DNA from: Sphaerochaeta sp.
GTDB lineage: Bacteria > Spirochaetota > Spirochaetia > Sphaerochaetales > Sphaerochaetaceae
NCBI GenBank assembly: GCA_023228445.1
Contig: JALOBD010000007.1
Coordinates: 1 to 29,285 of the forward strand
Direction: 5' to 3'
DNA: 29,285 nt
Shown piece by piece: positions 13,148 through 19,230 of this stretch. Positions within the stretch are counted from its first letter, which is position 1; each line of letters starts with the position of its first letter. The notes below the pieces were generated by a model. The model was not told the origin of the DNA and did no database searches. It worked only from the letters and a program-made list of their open reading frames with translations. Made by a program: the position numbers and the translations under genes.

Positions 13148-14449
13148 ATGCAAAAGATCTACTCAAAGATTGAATCCATTGTCGGCAACGTCATCACCGT
13201 CCGGGCATCTGGGGTGAAGAACGGTGAGCTGGGCCTCGTCTCCTACAAGGGGGGGCAGAGCATGGCCAACGTCATCAAACTCGATGACGATGTGGTGAGC
13301 CTGCAGGTCTTCAGCGGGGCCCAGGGGATCTCCACCGGCGACCAAGTGCGCTTTCTTGGGGTGCCGATGCAGGTCAGCTACTCCGACAACCTGCTCGGTC
13401 GGGTCTTCGACGGCACCGGGTCGCCACGGGACAACGGACCGGCGATGAAGACCAACCTCATCGAGATCGGCGGGCCTGCGGTCAATCCGGCCAAGCGTAT
13501 CATCCCGCGCAACATGATTCGTACCGGCCTGCCGATGATCGACCTCTTCAACACGCTCGTTGAGAGTCAGAAGCTGCCGATCTTCAGCGTCAGCGGAGAG
13601 CCGTACAACGAGCTCTTGGCCCGCATCGCCATCCAGGCGGAGGTCGATTTGATCATCCTCGGCGGCATGGGGCTGAAGTACGACGACTACCTCTTCTTCC
13701 GCGATACGCTCGAGGAGAGTGGGGCGATGAGCCGCACCATCATGTTCATCCACACCGCCAGTGACCCGACCGTCGAGTGCCTGCTGGTACCGGACATGGC
13801 CCTTGCCGTGGCCGAGCGTTTCGCCCTCGACGGCAAGAAGGTGCTGGTGCTGCTCACCGACATGACCAACTTCGCCGATGCGATGAAGGAGATGGCCATC
13901 ACGATGGACCAGGTGCCTTCAAACCGCGGCTACCCCGGCGACCTCTACAGCTCGCTCGCCTCCCGGTATGAGAAGGCCGTCGACTTCGAGGGGGCCGGTT
14001 CAGTGACGATCCTCGGGGTCACCACGATGCCCGGCGACGATGTCACCCACCCGGTGCCGGACAACACCGGCTACATCACCGAAGGGCAGTACTACCTCAA
14101 AGGCGGACGCATCGAACCCTTTGGTTCGCTCAGCCGCCTCAAACAGCAGGTCAACGCCCACACCCGCGACGACCACCGCGCACTGATGGATGGCATGATC
14201 AAGCTCTACGCTTCGTACAAGGAGTCGCTTGAGAAGCGTTCCATGGGGTTCATGATGACCGAGTGGGATGAGAAGCTGCTCAAGTATGGCGACCTCTTTG
14301 AGCGCAAGATGATGGACCTGTCGGTCAATATCCCCCTTGAGGCAGCCCTTGACCTCGGCTGGGAGATCCTCGCCGACTGCTTCGATCCCGCCGATACGGG
14401 CCTGCGCACCGATTTGATCCGTGCCCGCTGGCCGAAGGCGATCGAGTAG
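13148..14449 (+). CDS. atpB: V/A-type ATPase non-catalytic subunit B
   Basis: This 433-residue subunit forms the head together with subunit A. As in all V/A-type B subunits, the P-loop is lost: SGEPYNELLARIAIQAEVD stands where a GxxxxGKT would be, so it should bind but not hydrolyse nucleotide. Other family stretches are RNMIRTGLPMIDLFNTLVESQKLPIFS, LTDMTNFADAMKEMA, RGYPGDLYSSLASRYEKA and PVPDNTGYITEGQYYL. The ATG follows atpA after 3 bases, and AAGGGTGGG inside the end of atpA provides the ribosome binding site. Length and order match spirochaete homologues. Confidence 0.97.
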   Translation: MQKIYSKIESIVGNVITVRASGVKNGELGLVSYKGGQSMANVIKLDDDVVSLQVFSGAQGISTGDQVRFLGVPMQVSYSDNLLGRVFDGTGSPRDNGPAMKTNLIEIGGPAVNPAKRIIPRNMIRTGLPMIDLFNTLVESQKLPIFSVSGEPYNELLARIAIQAEVDLIILGGMGLKYDDYLFFRDTLEESGAMSRTIMFIHTASDPTVECLLVPDMALAVAERFALDGKKVLVLLTDMTNFADAMKEMAITMDQVPSNRGYPGDLYSSLASRYEKAVDFEGAGSVTILGVTTMPGDDVTHPVPDNTGYITEGQYYLKGGRIEPFGSLSRLKQQVNAHTRDDHRALMDGMIKLYASYKESLEKRSMGFMMTEWDEKLLKYGDLFERKMMDLSVNIPLEAALDLGWEILADCFDPADTGLRTDLIRARWPKAIE

Positions 14450-14457
14450 GAGCGCTC

Positions 14458-15069
14458 ATGGCCGTCAAGCTTACCAAGAACGAGCAGAAGCTCCAGAAGG
14501 ACCGTCTCAAACAATACGAGCGCTACCTGCCTACGTTGCAGTTGAAAAAGCAGCAACTGCAGCTCGTCATCCGCCAGATCGAGGAGGAGATCGCGCTGCA
14601 CCGCCGCACCCAGAGACGGTTGGTCACCGAGATGCAGAGCTGGATCGCCGTCTACGCCGAGAACCCCTTCTTTGACGCAGAGCGCTCGATCGAGGGGTTG
14701 GTCATCATCGAGTCGATCATCAAGAGCCGGGGCAACATCGCCGGTGTCATCATCCCGGTCTTCGAAGAGTTGACCTTTGCCACCGTCCCCTATGACCTGG
14801 AGTATTATCCGCTGTGGGTCGACCGCGGCGTCGAGAGCCTGCGGGAGTACTCCCGCCTCGATGCCCTCATCGCCACACTCGCAGAGCAGATCGCCCTCCT
14901 CGAACAGGAGCTGAGGACCACCAGCCAGCGCGTCAATCTCTTTGAGAAGGTGAAGATCCCTGAGGCGAAGGAGAATATTCGCATCATCGGCATCTACCTC
15001 GGTGACCAGCAGACGGCGGCGGTGGTGCGCGGCAAGATTGCCAAGAAAAAATTAGTAGGAGAGGCCTAG
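14458..15069 (+). CDS. atpD: V/A-type ATPase subunit D (central rotor axle)
   Basis: This 203-residue protein has the pattern of subunit D. The N-terminal helix MAVKLTKNEQKLQKDRLKQY starts with the K-L-T-K-x-x motif of the family. A middle region (EERSIEGL-like) follows, and a C-terminal helix pairs with the first to make the antiparallel coiled coil that turns inside the A3B3 head. In other organisms it works with subunit F, which is not found here. An AGGAG site 6 bases upstream supports the ATG at 14458. The stop is one base before the atpI start. Confidence 0.93.
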   Translation: MAVKLTKNEQKLQKDRLKQYERYLPTLQLKKQQLQLVIRQIEEEIALHRRTQRRLVTEMQSWIAVYAENPFFDAERSIEGLVIIESIIKSRGNIAGVIIPVFEELTFATVPYDLEYYPLWVDRGVESLREYSRLDALIATLAEQIALLEQELRTTSQRVNLFEKVKIPEAKENIRIIGIYLGDQQTAAVVRGKIAKKKLVGEA

Positions 15070-15070
15070 C

Positions 15071-16909
15071 ATGATCGTAGAGATGAAAAAAGCCTACATT
15101 GTCATCAAGACCGCCAAGAAGCGAATGATGCTCAAGGCCTTGGGCAACGCTGGTCTGCTCCACCTTGAAAGTGACATCCATGCCAATGAGGAGACGCAGC
15201 AGATCCAAAAGCGCTGTGACACACTCCTCTCCACCATCTCGGCGATCGTAGAGTTGCAGGGCAAGCGTGAACAGGTCGAACAACGTACGCTCTCGATGGA
15301 GGCGAGTGCCGAGATAGCCGACCGGTATGCAGGGCTCATCGATGAGCGAAAGCGCCTTGAGGAGGAGATCGCCATACACAAGGGCCAGGTCGAACGGCTC
15401 TCCCCCTGGGGGGACTTCGACCCCGTCCAGATCGAACAGCTGAGGCAGGCGGGCATCGACCTGCACTTCTACACGCTCTCAAAAAAAGACCTCTCAGCCC
15501 TCGATCCTGCGATATCATACCTGAATCTTGCACCAGTGGGGTCGCTGGAGGCGATTGCAACGGTGGGGGTGGAGCTGCCCCCATCCGCGATGGCGAGTGA
15601 ACTCGCCATTCCCAAAGCCGGACTCTTAGACACCCAGCGCCTCTTGGAGACCGCCACCGCCAAACTGGCAGAGACGGTCGATACACTGCGCGGTGGTGCT
15701 ATCTACCTGACCAGCTTGAAGGAGTACCACCGCCGCCTCACCGAAACACGGATCTTCGAGGAGATCGCCAACGGCATGGAGGGAGAGGAGGAGCTCTGCT
15801 GGATCGGCGGGTATCTGCCGATCGATCAGGTGAGCTCATTCGAGACGATCGCCAAGTCGAACGCCTGGGCGTATGCACTTGACGATGTCAGCGAAGAGGA
15901 CACCCCACCGACGCTGGTCCGCTACCCGAAGGGTGTAGGGATCATCAAGCCGGTCTTCGACATACTCGGTACCGTCCCCGGCTACAGCGAGGGGGACATC
16001 TCCACCTGGTTCCTCCTCTTCTTCACCCTCTTCTTTGCCATGATCATCGGGGATGCCGGCTACGGCTTGATCTTCCTGCTGGCAGCATCAGCGATCCACT
16101 TCAAGACCAAGAAACCGACGACGTTGGTGCTGCTCATCTATGTGCTCTCCGTCGCCACGATGGTGTGGGGATCGATAACCGGCACATGGTTCGGTTCCAA
16201 GGCGATCTTGGAACGTCTTCCCGTGTTACAAACGCTCGTCATCCCGTCGATCGCCAACTACCCCGAGCTCTTTGGCATCGATGCCGTCACGGCGCAGAAT
16301 ACAGTGATGAAGTTCTGCTTCATCGTCGGCACCGTCCAGCTCTCGCTGGCCTGTACGCTCAACGTCATCAAAAAGGCACCGCACAAGGATCTGAGCCTGA
16401 TGGCCGACATCGGGTGGCTTGTGGCCATCCTGGCCCTCTATTTGGTGGTCCTGCAGCTGGTCATTGGTACACTCATCAACATCCAGGTCGTCTTCACCGT
16501 CGTGTTGGCCGGTTTCGCGTTGGTGGTGCTCTTCGGTGAGCAGAGTCCCGGCACCCCAATAGCGAAGGGGATGATCAAGGGGCTGGGGGGAATCTTCACC
16601 ACCTTCCTCAACACCATCAGCGCCTTCAGCAACATCATGAGCTACATCCGCCTCTTTGCAGTCGGCATGGCCAGTGTGGCCATCGCCCAATCGTTCAATG
16701 CGATGGCGAGCTCGATGAACAGCGGCATCGCCATCGTCGCCGGCATCGTGGTGTTGGTCATCGGGCACAGCCTGAACCTCGTCATGGGTCTGCTCAGCGT
16801 GGTGGTCCATGGGGTGAGGCTCAATCTATTGGAATTCTCAGGACAACTCGGCATGGAGTGGACTGGAGTCGCATACAAACCGTTCGCTCAGACGGCACAA
16901 GAACAATAA
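15071..16909 (+). CDS. atpI: V/A-type ATPase membrane subunit I (a subunit)
   Basis: This 612-residue subunit has a cytoplasmic N-terminal half (about 1-310), with a coiled-coil arm near residues 30-105 that contacts the peripheral stalk. A membrane half follows with about seven to eight helices (TWFLLFFTLFFAMIIGDAGYG onward). Two arginines in the last helices match those essential for ion transfer: R527 in SYIRLFAVGMASVA and R583 in VVHGVRLNLLEFSGQ. In yeast Vph1 the equivalents sit in the LRLWALS and LRLHWVE contexts. It carries ions between the half-channels and the K ring. An AGGAGAGG site 6 bases upstream supports the ATG at 15071; the Met at 15083 is a weaker alternative. Confidence 0.95.
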   Translation: MIVEMKKAYIVIKTAKKRMMLKALGNAGLLHLESDIHANEETQQIQKRCDTLLSTISAIVELQGKREQVEQRTLSMEASAEIADRYAGLIDERKRLEEEIAIHKGQVERLSPWGDFDPVQIEQLRQAGIDLHFYTLSKKDLSALDPAISYLNLAPVGSLEAIATVGVELPPSAMASELAIPKAGLLDTQRLLETATAKLAETVDTLRGGAIYLTSLKEYHRRLTETRIFEEIANGMEGEEELCWIGGYLPIDQVSSFETIAKSNAWAYALDDVSEEDTPPTLVRYPKGVGIIKPVFDILGTVPGYSEGDISTWFLLFFTLFFAMIIGDAGYGLIFLLAASAIHFKTKKPTTLVLLIYVLSVATMVWGSITGTWFGSKAILERLPVLQTLVIPSIANYPELFGIDAVTAQNTVMKFCFIVGTVQLSLACTLNVIKKAPHKDLSLMADIGWLVAILALYLVVLQLVIGTLINIQVVFTVVLAGFALVVLFGEQSPGTPIAKGMIKGLGGIFTTFLNTISAFSNIMSYIRLFAVGMASVAIAQSFNAMASSMNSGIAIVAGIVVLVIGHSLNLVMGLLSVVVHGVRLNLLEFSGQLGMEWTGVAYKPFAQTAQEQ

Positions 16910-16939
16910 TCGTTGCCAACGACAACGAAGGAGATTCAC

Positions 16940-17377
16940 ATGGGTAACTTGGAATTTATCGGAATGGCCTGTGCCTTGGCGCTCTCTGCCTTGGGATCAG
17001 GACTGGGTGCGGGAGCTGCATCCCAGGCAGCGGTCGGCGGTTGGAAGAAGTGCTATGCCAACGGTAAGCCAGCCCCCTTCATCATGGTCGCCTTCGCCGG
17101 CGCCCCGCTCACGCAGACAATCTACGGCTTCCTCTTGATGAACTTCATCGCAGGGGCCATCGCAGCCGGCGCATCGTCCTCGCTCGCCTTTGGCGTCGGT
17201 GTCTTCGGCGGTTTGGCCATTGGCCTCTCAGCGTGGATGCAGGGCCTCGTCAGTGCCAACGCCTGTGATGCCCTAGCCGAGACCGGCAAGGGGACGGCCA
17301 ACTACTTCATCGTAATCGGTATCGTAGAGACCGTGGCCCTCTTTACCTTGGTCTTCAGCCTGTTGGCTTTGCAGTAA
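16940..17377 (+). CDS. atpK: V/A-type ATPase proteolipid subunit K (rotor ring), sodium-type
   Basis: This 145-residue, very hydrophobic protein has four transmembrane helices in two hairpins. Only the second hairpin carries the ion-binding carboxylate, Glu130 in GIVETVALF. The first has PLTQTIYGF, and helix 3 has WMQGLVSA. T58, Q59, Q101 and E130 align with T64, Q65, Q110 and E139 of Enterococcus hirae NtpK, which coordinate Na+. This strongly suggests sodium coupling. Having one carboxylate per four helices is the V-type layout, which favours pumping. An AAGGAG site 6 bases upstream sets the start at 16940; an upstream ATG at 16913 lacks one. It is the last gene of the operon and is followed by a strong hairpin. 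Confidence 0.95.
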   Translation: MGNLEFIGMACALALSALGSGLGAGAASQAAVGGWKKCYANGKPAPFIMVAFAGAPLTQTIYGFLLMNFIAGAIAAGASSSLAFGVGVFGGLAIGLSAWMQGLVSANACDALAETGKGTANYFIVIGIVETVALFTLVFSLLALQ

Positions 17378-17410
17378 GCCGAATCCTACTGCCTCGGAGG
17401 CATCAAAGAA

Positions 17411-17432
17411 GACGGACACTTCGGTGTCCGTC
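17411..17432. terminator. UUCG-type hairpin between the convergent atpK and ogt genes
   Basis: GACGGACAC-TTCG-GTGTCCGTC is a perfect 9-bp stem with the very stable UUCG loop (read on the plus strand), 33 bp after the atpK stop and just beyond the ogt stop at 17440. T runs are weak on both strands (TCTCGCC, TCTTCTTT), so it is a stable 3'-end hairpin or imperfect bidirectional terminator. A small TGCCT-CGG-AGGCA hairpin lies just before it. Confidence 0.65.
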
Positions 17433-17439
17433 TCGCCAT

Positions 17440-17898
17440 CTATGCAGGTCTGTGTCTCTGTTCGAAGTCGAGCAACCATACCTTCTTATCCAGCCCGCCG
17501 CCATAGCCGACGAGTTTGCCATCCGCTCCGATGACCCGGTGGCAGGGGATGATGATGCTGATGGGGTTACGGTTGTTGGCCATCCCCACCGCACGGCTCC
17601 CCTTGGGGTTGTCAACTTGGGCGGCGATCTGGCCGTAGGAGCGCGTCTCTCCATACGGGATGGTGGAGAGCGCCTGCCACACCTTCATCTGGAAGGGGGT
17701 CCCCACCGCCCTCAAGGGGAGGGTGAATTCGGTCCGTTTCCCCTGGTAGTACTCATCAAGCTCCGCCATCGTCGCTTCGATGATCGCATTGCGATCATCG
17801 CTATCGGTGGTGCCGAACTCCAAGAAGCACAGGGCCTCGTCATCGGCTTTGAGAATCATCGGCCCGAGAGGGCTTTGGTAGCTAGCAGTATAGATCAT
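17440..17898 (-). CDS. ogt: Methylated-DNA-protein-cysteine methyltransferase
   Basis: This 152-residue suicide enzyme removes alkyl groups from O6-alkylguanine in DNA. The active-site motif is IPCHRVIG, with acceptor Cys119. The DNA-binding helix-turn-helix region reads GTPFQMKVWQALSTIPYGETRSYGQIA at about 66-92, and GSRAVGMANNRNPISIIIPCH follows. Length and layout match Ogt, with no Ada-type N-terminal regulatory domain. The start is set at 17898, where the protein begins MIYTASYQSPLG in family fashion. This ATG overlaps as ATGA the stop of a small ORF in another frame, and I see no strong ribosome binding site, so translational coupling is possible. A longer reading to 17943 is less likely. 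Confidence 0.93.
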   Translation of the reverse strand: MIYTASYQSPLGPMILKADDEALCFLEFGTTDSDDRNAIIEATMAELDEYYQGKRTEFTLPLRAVGTPFQMKVWQALSTIPYGETRSYGQIAAQVDNPKGSRAVGMANNRNPISIIIPCHRVIGADGKLVGYGGGLDKKVWLLDFEQRHRPA

Positions 17899-18044
17899 AG
17901 CCCATCGTAGTGCGTGGCAGTGGGAATAGCAAGGTGGTGCCAAACGGTAGGGGCGGGCATGAAAATGCCGTCACCAGGGAGCTGCTGCTCCATGACGACG
18001 GCGTCGATGCGTGGGTACACGCACAGCGCGTCCCATCTAGGCAA
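17895..18044 (-). CDS. Possible small ORF between the nitroreductase and ogt genes
   Basis: After the nitroreductase TGA (18059-18057) the same frame stays open for 52 further sense codons, ending in a TGA that overlaps the ogt ATG (ATGA). A TTG start at 18044 gives 49 residues: LPRWDALCVYPRIDAVVM, then a second half rich in Pro, His and Thr (FMPAPTVWHHLAIP). An internal ATG at 17993 would give 32 residues. Codons are strongly G/C-ending in the first half, like real genes nearby (GAC, GCG, CTG, TGC, GTG, TAC, CGC, ATC). I recognise no family. It may be a small gene, a translational relay into ogt, or the remnant of a lost gene. Upstream initiation signals are weak (TAGGT 7 bases before the TTG). 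Confidence 0.35.
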   Translation of the reverse strand: MPRWDALCVYPRIDAVVMEQQLPGDGIFMPAPTVWHHLAIPTATHYDGL

Positions 18045-18056
18045 CCGTAAACCTAT

Positions 18057-18656
18057 TCACTGGCGTACGAGCACCCGCTCCTCGATGTTGCCAAAGTGCT
18101 TTGCCGGCGGTTCGCCTGCAACCGCGCCAAAGGGCATCTGGGCGATCAGCGACCACGTGCTTGGCAGACCGTAGTGTGCCTGTACGTCCGCTTCGATGAG
18201 GTTGCCGTAGTGCTGCAGGCTTGCGCCTACACCTTGTTCGGCCAGTGCTGTCCATACTGCGAACTGGGTCAACCCACTTGCGTGCTGACTCCAGAGACGG
18301 AAGTTCTCGCTGTACAGCGGGAAGTCCTTCTCCAGCTGCGAGACGGTGGCCAACTCCTCAAAGAAGAGGATGGTGCCCGCCCCGCTGTTGAATGAGGCAA
18401 GCTTCGCCTTGGTCGAATGTTCTTGGCCTTCGGCCAACAGCGGCTTGACCTTTTGCCAGACGAGATCCCAGAGCCAGTCGTTCTCATCGCCAAAGAGGAT
18501 GACAGCGCGGGAGGTCTGGCTGTTGAACGCCGACGGGGCGAGGCGTACCGCCTCCTTGACCGTCTCCTCCAACTGGTCATTCGAGATGGGCAGCTCCTTG
18601 CCAAGATGGTAGATCGAGCGGCGCATCTTCATGCTATCGATAATGGTGTGTTCCAT
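18057..18656 (-). CDS. Nitroreductase-family protein, Frm2-like
   Basis: This 199-residue FMN-dependent NAD(P)H oxidoreductase belongs to the nitroreductase superfamily. Motifs are MRRSIYHLGKELPISNDQL near residues 11-29 (RRSxY start), LAPSAFNSQTSRAVILFG near 39-56 (flavin contacts), a GAGTILFFE strand, and ASLQHYGN with a GLPSTWSLIAQMPFG stretch near the end. These patterns resemble fungal Frm2/Hbn1 and their bacterial relatives, typically about 200 residues. Physiological substrates are unknown; quinone or nitroaromatic reduction or fatty-acid-linked redox has been suggested for the group. An AAGGAG site 6 bases upstream fixes the start at 18656. The promoter overlaps an AT-rich palindrome, so a dedicated repressor or activator is likely. 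It is divergent from the YhcH-like gene. Confidence 0.9.
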   Translation of the reverse strand: MEHTIIDSMKMRRSIYHLGKELPISNDQLEETVKEAVRLAPSAFNSQTSRAVILFGDENDWLWDLVWQKVKPLLAEGQEHSTKAKLASFNSGAGTILFFEELATVSQLEKDFPLYSENFRLWSQHASGLTQFAVWTALAEQGVGASLQHYGNLIEADVQAHYGLPSTWSLIAQMPFGAVAGEPPAKHFGNIEERVLVRQ

Positions 18657-18675
18657 GATGTTCTCCTTGTGTAAA

Positions 18676-18704
18676 ATAATATTGATATAAATATATATAG
18701 TCAA
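18676..18704 (-). promoter_or_regulatory. Promoter of the nitroreductase gene
   Basis: On the minus strand TTGACT (18704-18699) and TATTAT (18681-18676) are separated by 17 bp, a near-consensus sigma70 promoter. The start falls near 18669, just before the AAGGAG site. The whole spacer lies inside an AT-rich inverted repeat. Confidence 0.75.
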
Positions 18705-18707
18705 TAT
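18679..18707. promoter_or_regulatory. AT-rich inverted repeat over the nitroreductase promoter, candidate operator
   Basis: ATATTGA at 18679-18685 and TCAATAT at 18701-18707 are perfect 7-bp arms around a 15-bp AT-only-to-rich centre. The arms cover the -10 and -35 of the nitroreductase promoter, which is the place expected for a repressor site. The regulator is not in the window. Confidence 0.5.
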
Positions 18708-18720
18708 CACCACCCCTTCC

Positions 18721-18749
18721 TTGCAAGAAAATCAACAAATCGATATCCT
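18721..18749 (+). promoter_or_regulatory. Candidate promoter of the YhcH-like gene
   Basis: TTGCAA at 18721-18726 and TATCCT at 18744-18749 are separated by 17 bp. The predicted start coincides with the ATG at 18756, so the mRNA may be leaderless, with the AGGAG at 18750-18754 then upstream of the transcript. Confidence 0.4.
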
Positions 18750-18755
18750 AGGAGC

Positions 18756-19166
18756 ATGATATACGATTCATTGGAAGCGTTGCCTCTCTACCGCTCCCTC
18801 AGCGATTCGATACTCTGTATCGAGCGCATGGTTGATGGGGGGTTGCAGTGGCACCCCGCCATCGATCGCCAGAGTGGTGTGGTGGTCCCTCGCTCGTATG
18901 ATGGGCAGTTGGTCGCCCACCACGAGCAGCTGTGTCTCCATTGGGTCAAGAGAGGCAGGGAGGTCATCGCTGTCGGCTTCAGCGAACAGGCCAAGGCTGC
19001 ACTGCCTGCCGCTGACGGCACGATTGTGCTCGAAGGGGCGCAGGTGGCCACGGTGGTGACCCTTGAGGCAGGGGAGTTTGTGCTCCTCATGCCAGGAGAG
19101 CCATATGCACTTGGACTGAGTGGTTCGAGTGAGGATACTGAGAGTGAGAGTTTGCGCTTTGTGTGA
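18756..19166 (+). CDS. Diverged YhcH/YjgK/YiaL (DUF386) family protein
   Basis: This 136-residue protein opens MIYDSLEALPLYRSLSDSI, close to the family opening MIFDSLEN-x-x-LY-x-SLSPRI. Two later blocks also align: VAHHEQLCLHWVKRGREVIAV with the (E)AHRKYIDIQYV-x-EGEE-IG block, and LEAGEFVLLMPGEPYALGL with LKPGDFAIFFPEDAHMPGI. The family is a small cupin-like fold linked to sialic acid and other sugar metabolism. Here the Asp of the first block and the His of the second (H to Tyr) are lost, so metal binding and activity are doubtful. The AGGAG site is only one base from the ATG, which is unusual; a TTG at 18771 is an alternative start. It is divergent from the nitroreductase. The stop is three bases before a long palindrome. 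Confidence 0.68.
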   Translation: MIYDSLEALPLYRSLSDSILCIERMVDGGLQWHPAIDRQSGVVVPRSYDGQLVAHHEQLCLHWVKRGREVIAVGFSEQAKAALPAADGTIVLEGAQVATVVTLEAGEFVLLMPGEPYALGLSGSSEDTESESLRFV

Positions 19167-19168
19167 TT

Positions 19169-19194
19169 ACATACTTTACAGTTGTAAAGTATGT
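19169..19194. promoter_or_regulatory. Perfect 12-2-12 palindrome containing TACA-nn-TGTA, candidate operator
   Basis: ACATACTTTACA and TGTAAAGTATGT are exact reverse complements around a central GT. The core TACA-GT-TGTA matches the TACA-nn-TGTA box of CopY/BlaI/MecI-type repressors. It covers the -35 (TTTACA at 19175-19180) of the promoter in front of ispG, so binding should block transcription. There is no T run, so a terminator for the preceding gene is unlikely. Confidence 0.7.
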
Positions 19195-19203
19195 TGGTAC
19201 CAT
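19175..19203 (+). promoter_or_regulatory. Promoter of the ispG-uvrA-lptD-phoH-pgpH gene cluster
   Basis: TTTACA at 19175-19180 and TACCAT at 19198-19203 are separated by 17 bp. The -35 lies inside the left arm of the palindrome at 19169-19194. The predicted start is near 19210, about 20 bases ahead of the ispG ATG. Confidence 0.55.
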
Positions 19204-19230
19204 AGGTGATAAACAGCGAGGCATCAAGTA

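Noticed and set aside
10259..17377. F-type ATP synthase operon
   Set aside because: Gene order, subunit A bulge, loss of the P-loop in B, the two-part I subunit and the four-helix K subunit are all V/A-type.
18057..18059. TGA at the end of the nitroreductase as a selenocysteine codon
   Set aside because: The protein already has the full family length and no selenocysteine insertion hairpin is evident right after the codon. The open frame that follows is reported only as a possible small ORF.
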